Below, piece by piece: positions 15,071-17,504 of a stretch of DNA of 17,504 nt. Position 1 is the stretch's first letter. Each line of letters starts with the position of its first letter. This stretch comes from an uncultured Clostridia bacterium (GTDB taxonomy: Bacteria; Bacillota; Clostridia; Oscillospirales; Oscillospiraceae). Below the pieces are notes generated by a model. It searched no databases. It was not told the DNA's origin and saw only the letters and a list, made by a program, of their open reading frames with translations. The stretch spans positions 1 through 17,504 of the forward strand of contig CAMOLY010000007.1 of NCBI GenBank assembly GCA_946619065.1, written 5' to 3'. Both the position numbers and the translations under genes were made by a program.

Positions 15071-15634
15071 ATGGAAATGAAACGAATTGTCAGCGTGCTG
15101 GGCGACGACAGGGGGCGCGTGGTTTCCGCGCGGGAGATCAGCAAGCTGCCTGCGCTGACGAATCCGGCGGCTGCGGGGGACGTGCTGCTCGGCAAGGAAT
15201 ATCTCAACGGAGCCGGCGCAAAGCAGATCGGGGAGCTCGTCGTCAAGAGCGGCTACGAGCTGCTGGGGAGCGGGACCTACACCTGGGCCGGCGGCAGCCA
15301 GACCCTCACGATCCCGATCTCATTCACCGGGACGCCGAAAATGTTCGGCCTGATTGCCGACGAGCCAATCGCCGACACTGCGCAGATGGTGTCCGTCTGC
15401 AAGCTGGCCGGCAGCGGTCTGCTGCCGGATGTGCTCCACAGCCCGGACCAGAGAGATTTTTTCGTGACCGGCTGGGGACAGGGGGCGGACAACGCTGTCG
15501 TTCATGAGGTGGTCAGTCTTGGGGATCCCAAGATGAGTGCGACTCAGATGGTTTGCACAAAATTCTCCGAAACCTATCCCTGGAAAGCCAACACCTACAG
15601 CTGGTATATCTGGGGTGAGAATTCCGGGAGGTGA
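15071..15634 (+). CDS. Small tail-fibre-like / host-contact protein
   Basis: ATG 15071 has AGGAGGT four bases upstream. The 187-residue product has a short N-terminal region. It contains AAAGDVLLGKEYLNGAGAKQ (residues 33-52), which resembles the 'DVLxGKxYxNxxGxKxxG' motif common in Firmicute phage tail and fibre proteins. The remainder is beta-rich: TYTWAGGSQTLTIPISFTG, then FGLIADEPIA, VVHEVVSLGD, and a C-terminal YSWYIWGE strand of the sort that ends small adhesion domains. No enzyme motif is visible. It lies between head and lysis genes, behind an attenuator, and is followed at 4 bases by the next gene. A minor fibre or receptor-contact role is my inference. Confidence 0.6.
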   Translation: MEMKRIVSVLGDDRGRVVSAREISKLPALTNPAAAGDVLLGKEYLNGAGAKQIGELVVKSGYELLGSGTYTWAGGSQTLTIPISFTGTPKMFGLIADEPIADTAQMVSVCKLAGSGLLPDVLHSPDQRDFFVTGWGQGADNAVVHEVVSLGDPKMSATQMVCTKFSETYPWKANTYSWYIWGENSGR

Positions 15635-15638
15635 AGGA

Positions 15639-15857
15639 ATGAAGGACTTTTACAAATTCATCGTGAGCGGCTATCTGGAGGGCGTCGGCACCAACGGCGG
15701 CGACGACGTGGACGCGATCACGGAATCGGAATTCGACGCGCTGAAAGCGCTGATTCAGTCGAAACCGGAGGCCCCGGACGGCTATGTGTACCGGCTCAGG
15801 GCGGACACGCTGGAGTGGGAGCTGACCGAGGCAGACGCGACCGGAGCGGAGGTGTGA
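15639..15857 (+). CDS. 72-residue phage protein, function unknown
   Basis: I chose ATG 15639, not an upstream in-frame ATG at 15537 inside the preceding gene, because GGGAGGTGAAGG (15626-15637) lies directly before it, four bases after the fibre gene's stop. The protein starts MKDFYKFIVSGYLEGVG and ends with YVYRLRADTLEWELTEAD. It is acidic with no membrane segment. Short proteins with a 'YxLRxDTLEWEL' ending are common next to fibre or lysis genes in Clostridia phages. They are probably tail-associated or chaperone-like, but the function is unknown. Its stop is two bases before the next ATG, so the genes are probably cotranslated. Confidence 0.7.
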   Translation: MKDFYKFIVSGYLEGVGTNGGDDVDAITESEFDALKALIQSKPEAPDGYVYRLRADTLEWELTEADATGAEV

Positions 15858-15859
15858 CC

Positions 15860-16156
15860 ATGGACCCTGTCACACTGATTTCCATCATTGCGGCAATCGC
15901 AGGCGTGGTGTTCGGGATCACGACGCTGGCCCGGAATCGGCGGCAGGACAGCACCGAGGCCGGGGAGCGCAGCGGAGAGATCATGTCCGAGCTGGGCTAC
16001 ATCAAAAGCGGCGTGGACGACGTCAAGCGCAAGCAGGAGAAATCCGACGAGACGATCATGGGCTTTCTGCGGGATCTGACCGCGGTGCAGGAGAGCACGA
16101 AACAGGCCCACAAGCGGATCGACGGGCTGGAAGAACGGATCAACGCGAAGTCGTAG
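15860..16156 (+). CDS. Single-helix membrane protein with coiled-coil tail (lysis-module accessory)
   Basis: 98 residues starting at ATG 15860, with GGAGGTGTG (15848-15856) as ribosome site inside the end of the previous gene. Residues about 4-24 (VTLISIIAAIAGVVFGITTLA) form one transmembrane helix. Next come a basic stop-transfer segment (RNRR) and a long amphipathic helix with heptad-like spacing up to the C-terminus, including IKSGVDDVKRKQEKSD and HKRIDGLEERINAKS. Its place directly before the holin suggests a lysis role such as a holin partner. It is an inverted arrangement of XhlA-type proteins, whose helix is C-terminal. The role is inferred from position and topology only. Confidence 0.65.
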   Translation: MDPVTLISIIAAIAGVVFGITTLARNRRQDSTEAGERSGEIMSELGYIKSGVDDVKRKQEKSDETIMGFLRDLTAVQESTKQAHKRIDGLEERINAKS

Positions 16157-16226
16157 AAGGATATGGCCGATGTGGTCATACATTCGTGACTCTACGAGTT
16201 CGGCAACTACGGGAAAGGAGAAAACA

Positions 16227-16562
16227 ATGATGAAGAAACGGTTTTGGGTGGCGGCACTGATTCGCGCCATCCGCACAATCGCGCAGACCGCCATTGCCAC
16301 GATCGGCACCGCGGCGCTGCTCTCGGAGGTCAACTGGCTTGCGGTCGGGTCCGCCTCTGCGCTGGCGGGGATCCTGTCGGTCCTGACCAGCATCTCCACC
16401 GGACTTCCGGAAGCCGTGGAGGCGGACGGAGACTGGCTGGATGCGTCCAGGACGATCGAGCTCGCAGACGACGAGGGGGACGACATTACGCCGGAGGAAG
16501 CGGCCTGCCATGTGACGGTGCGTAACCCGGCACTGCATCCGGAGGACGGTGAGGACGGATGA
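16227..16562 (+). CDS. Phage holin, r1t-like
   Basis: ATG 16227 (or the adjacent ATG 16230) follows AAAGGAG at 16214-16220. An upstream in-frame ATG at 16170 lacks a good ribosome site and would add a non-conserved polar leader. The 111-residue product begins KKRFWVAALIRAIRTIAQT and continues with two hydrophobic segments (about 17-33 and 37-56), joined by SEVNW and ending LTSISTGLPE. This is the characteristic r1t-holin pattern. Residues 62-111 form an acidic, soluble tail. Holins oligomerise in the cytoplasmic membrane and time the release of the endolysin. Its TGA overlaps the endolysin ATG (16559-16562), so the two are translationally coupled. The dual Met start could give two isoforms, but that is not testable here. 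Confidence 0.88.
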   Translation: MMKKRFWVAALIRAIRTIAQTAIATIGTAALLSEVNWLAVGSASALAGILSVLTSISTGLPEAVEADGDWLDASRTIELADDEGDDITPEEAACHVTVRNPALHPEDGEDG

Positions 16563-17281
16563 AGATCGTCCAGTCGTTTCTGACGAAGAACCCGTGCTGG
16601 AAGGCTAACGTGAAGCGTGCGGATGACCGGTACGTGACCTTCCAGGAACGGGGGCCGCTAGGGCTGATGCTCCATTCCGTGGGCTGCGCCCAGCCGGATG
16701 CTGGCGTCTTTATCCGCGGATGGAACAAGTCAACCTATTACAACTCGTGCGTCCATGCGATAATTGACGCTAACACGGGAGACGTCCATCAGCTGCTGCA
16801 GTGGAACTACCGCGGCTGGCACGGCGGCGGCTCCTGCAACGATACGCACATCGGCGTGGAGATGTGCGAGAGCAAGTACATCAAGTACACCGGCGGCGCC
16901 GCGTTCGAGGTTCTGGACAGGACTAAGGCGCGGGCAGACGCGATGCGGGCCTACAACAGCGCCGTGGAGCTGTTCGCCTATCTGTGCGACCTCTATCAGC
17001 TGAATCCGGACAAGGACATCCTCTCCCACCGCGAAGGCGGAAAGACGGGAATCGCCACAGGGCACGTTGATCCGGAGCACTACTGGGCAGGGCTGGGGCT
17101 GTCCTACTCCATGAACAGCTTCCGGGCGGCGGTCAAGCGCAGGCTGGCCGCGGCCCAGAATGGGCCGGTCTACCTGATCCAGGTCGGGGCGTTCCGGAAC
17201 AAGACGTATGCGGAGGCATACTTGAGGACGGTTCAGGCGGCGTTTCCCGGCGCGTACATGAAGACAAAGGACAGCGCGTAA
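16559..17281 (+). CDS. Endolysin: N-acetylmuramoyl-L-alanine amidase (Amidase_2) with short SPOR-like tail
   Basis: 240 residues; ATG 16559 lies inside the holin stop. The Amidase_2 domain (about 1-185) cuts the bond between muramic acid and the stem peptide. Visible motifs are GLMLHSVGC (H39, zinc ligand), WNKSTYYNSCVHAIID, NYRGWHGGG, HIGVEMCES, and SHREGG...GHVDPEHYW. The last holds H157, H169 and D171; by analogy with AmpD, H157 or H169 together with D171 completes the zinc site. Residues 204-240 (VYLIQVGAFRNKTYAEAYL...) resemble the first half of a SPOR peptidoglycan-binding domain, shorter than the usual ~70 residues. No signal peptide is present, so export depends on the holin. Last protein gene before the attachment region. 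Confidence 0.9.
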   Translation: MKIVQSFLTKNPCWKANVKRADDRYVTFQERGPLGLMLHSVGCAQPDAGVFIRGWNKSTYYNSCVHAIIDANTGDVHQLLQWNYRGWHGGGSCNDTHIGVEMCESKYIKYTGGAAFEVLDRTKARADAMRAYNSAVELFAYLCDLYQLNPDKDILSHREGGKTGIATGHVDPEHYWAGLGLSYSMNSFRAAVKRRLAAAQNGPVYLIQVGAFRNKTYAEAYLRTVQAAFPGAYMKTKDSA

Positions 17282-17456
17282 CGAGAAAAGAACCTGCTTC
17301 AGCAGATTTCGGAAAGCGGTTATTATCTGCCATCAATTTGCCATCAAATACATTGATTTCTTTTGATTGAAATTGACAGTTTTTAACTTCAAAGAAAGCA
17401 GAGAGAAGCGAACAAAAGGCCCGAAAACCCTTGAATTTACAAGGATTTTCGGGCTT
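17282..17456. other. AT-rich non-coding right end of the prophage
   Basis: 175 bases without a convincing gene. They hold a small CTGC-ttca-GCAG hairpin (17294-17305), the doubled TGCCATCAA motif, a run of AT-rich sequence with scattered TTGAT/ATCAA words, and the hairpin that terminates the minus-strand tRNA. The endolysin has no obvious plus-strand terminator of its own other than this last hairpin, which also forms a good stem in the plus direction but has no T run there. The drop in GC against the flanking genes fits a phage attachment region. Confidence 0.6.
17328..17347 (+). repeat. Doubled TGCCATCAA motif: candidate integrase arm-type sites
   Basis: TGCCATCAA occurs at 17328-17336 and again at 17339-17347, an 11-bp step that is one helical turn. 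It lies in a strongly AT-rich stretch (27% GC by hand count over 17341-17400) between the endolysin and the tRNA. Short direct repeats next to a tRNA attachment site are typical arm-binding sites of tyrosine recombinases. The assignment is inference, as no integrase gene is in the window. Confidence 0.45.
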
Positions 17457-17457
17457 T
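17413..17457 (-). terminator. Intrinsic terminator for the minus-strand tRNA
   Basis: Arms 17416-17433 and 17440-17457 pair over 18 positions, with one A-C mismatch and one G-T wobble in the minus-strand transcript, around a 6-base loop. Read on the minus strand, the stem starts right after the tRNA CCA end and is followed by a TTTTG run (complement of 17413-17417). The same stem could act weakly in the plus direction. Confidence 0.75.
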
Positions 17458-17504
17458 GGTGGGGGAAGGTGGATTCGAACCACCGAAGGCGGTGCCAGCA
17501 GATT
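17457..17504 (-). tRNA. 3' half of a class II tRNA, probably tRNA-Leu (cut by window edge)
   Basis: On the minus strand the end reads T-stem GGTGG, loop TTCGAAT, CCACC, then acceptor strand TTCCCCC, A73 and encoded CCA (17457-17459). Before the T-stem is a 13-base variable arm that folds GGC-acc-GCC, and before that TCTGC, the 3' side of the anticodon stem, preceded by AA at positions 37-38. The long variable arm limits it to Leu or Ser (Tyr is less likely). A73 favours Leu, because bacterial Ser tRNAs carry G73. The anticodon itself lies beyond the window. Confidence 0.85.

Noticed and set aside
17133..17483. 116-codon minus-strand frame starting inside the tRNA
   Set aside because: It begins in the tRNA, crosses its terminator and the arm motifs, and continues antisense to the endolysin. 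No plausible ribosome site or domain.
17300..17504. CAGCAGATT at 17300-17308 and 17496-17504 as attachment core repeats
   Set aside because: Only 9 bases match and the second copy lies in the tRNA anticodon-stem region at the window edge. An attachment core should recur at the other prophage end, so chance is more likely.

Overview
The window is the late structural, lysis and right-end segment of a tailed temperate phage (prophage) in a moderately high-GC Firmicute, probably a gut Clostridia/Oscillospirales-type host. The basis for this is: strong AGGAGG-type ribosome binding sites, the standard code with all three stops used, an r1t-type holin next to an amidase-SPOR endolysin, a hairpin repeat of a kind I recall from gut Clostridia, and a host-type tRNA at the right edge. 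The host assignment is inference; no marker gene is present. All protein genes lie on the plus strand. The long minus-strand reading frames, one of 1292 codons, are composition shadows.

Left part (1-12225): the 3' end of a repeat-bearing, Gly/Ser-linker protein overlaps by ATGA the start of a single 3836-codon gene that fills two thirds of the window. This giant protein has the hallmarks of a phage 'polyvalent' protein. It has a charged N-terminus, Ala/Gly-rich hydrophobic stretches, a zincin metallopeptidase domain (HEMTH), an LPD3-like domain followed by an ADP-ribosyltransferase-like domain (R-Y-E), and a long coiled coil. A large LPD38-like region follows, then three ~100-residue tandem repeats and an EF-hand-like loop near the C-terminus. 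It is most likely packaged in the head and delivered into the cell with the DNA. Two internal stretches look acquired: an in-frame hairpin repeat (3334-3510) and the AT-richer LPD3/ART cassette (about 5290-6590).

Middle (12226-15058): after a perfect intrinsic terminator comes a head-assembly unit. It holds a scaffold-like protein, an N4-gp56-family major capsid protein and a small conserved-looking protein, and is closed by a second hairpin terminator with a short T tract.

Right (15059-17281): a small tail-fibre-like protein, a 72-residue protein, a one-helix membrane/coiled-coil protein, an r1t-like holin and an Amidase_2 endolysin with a short SPOR-like tail. The holin and endolysin overlap by ATGA. 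The last ~220 bases are AT-rich and non-coding. They carry a doubled TGCCATCAA motif (candidate integrase arm sites), a minus-strand terminator, and the 3' half of a class II tRNA (probably tRNA-Leu) on the minus strand. This suggests the prophage is integrated at that tRNA's 3' end. Terminase, portal, tail and integrase genes are not in the window.
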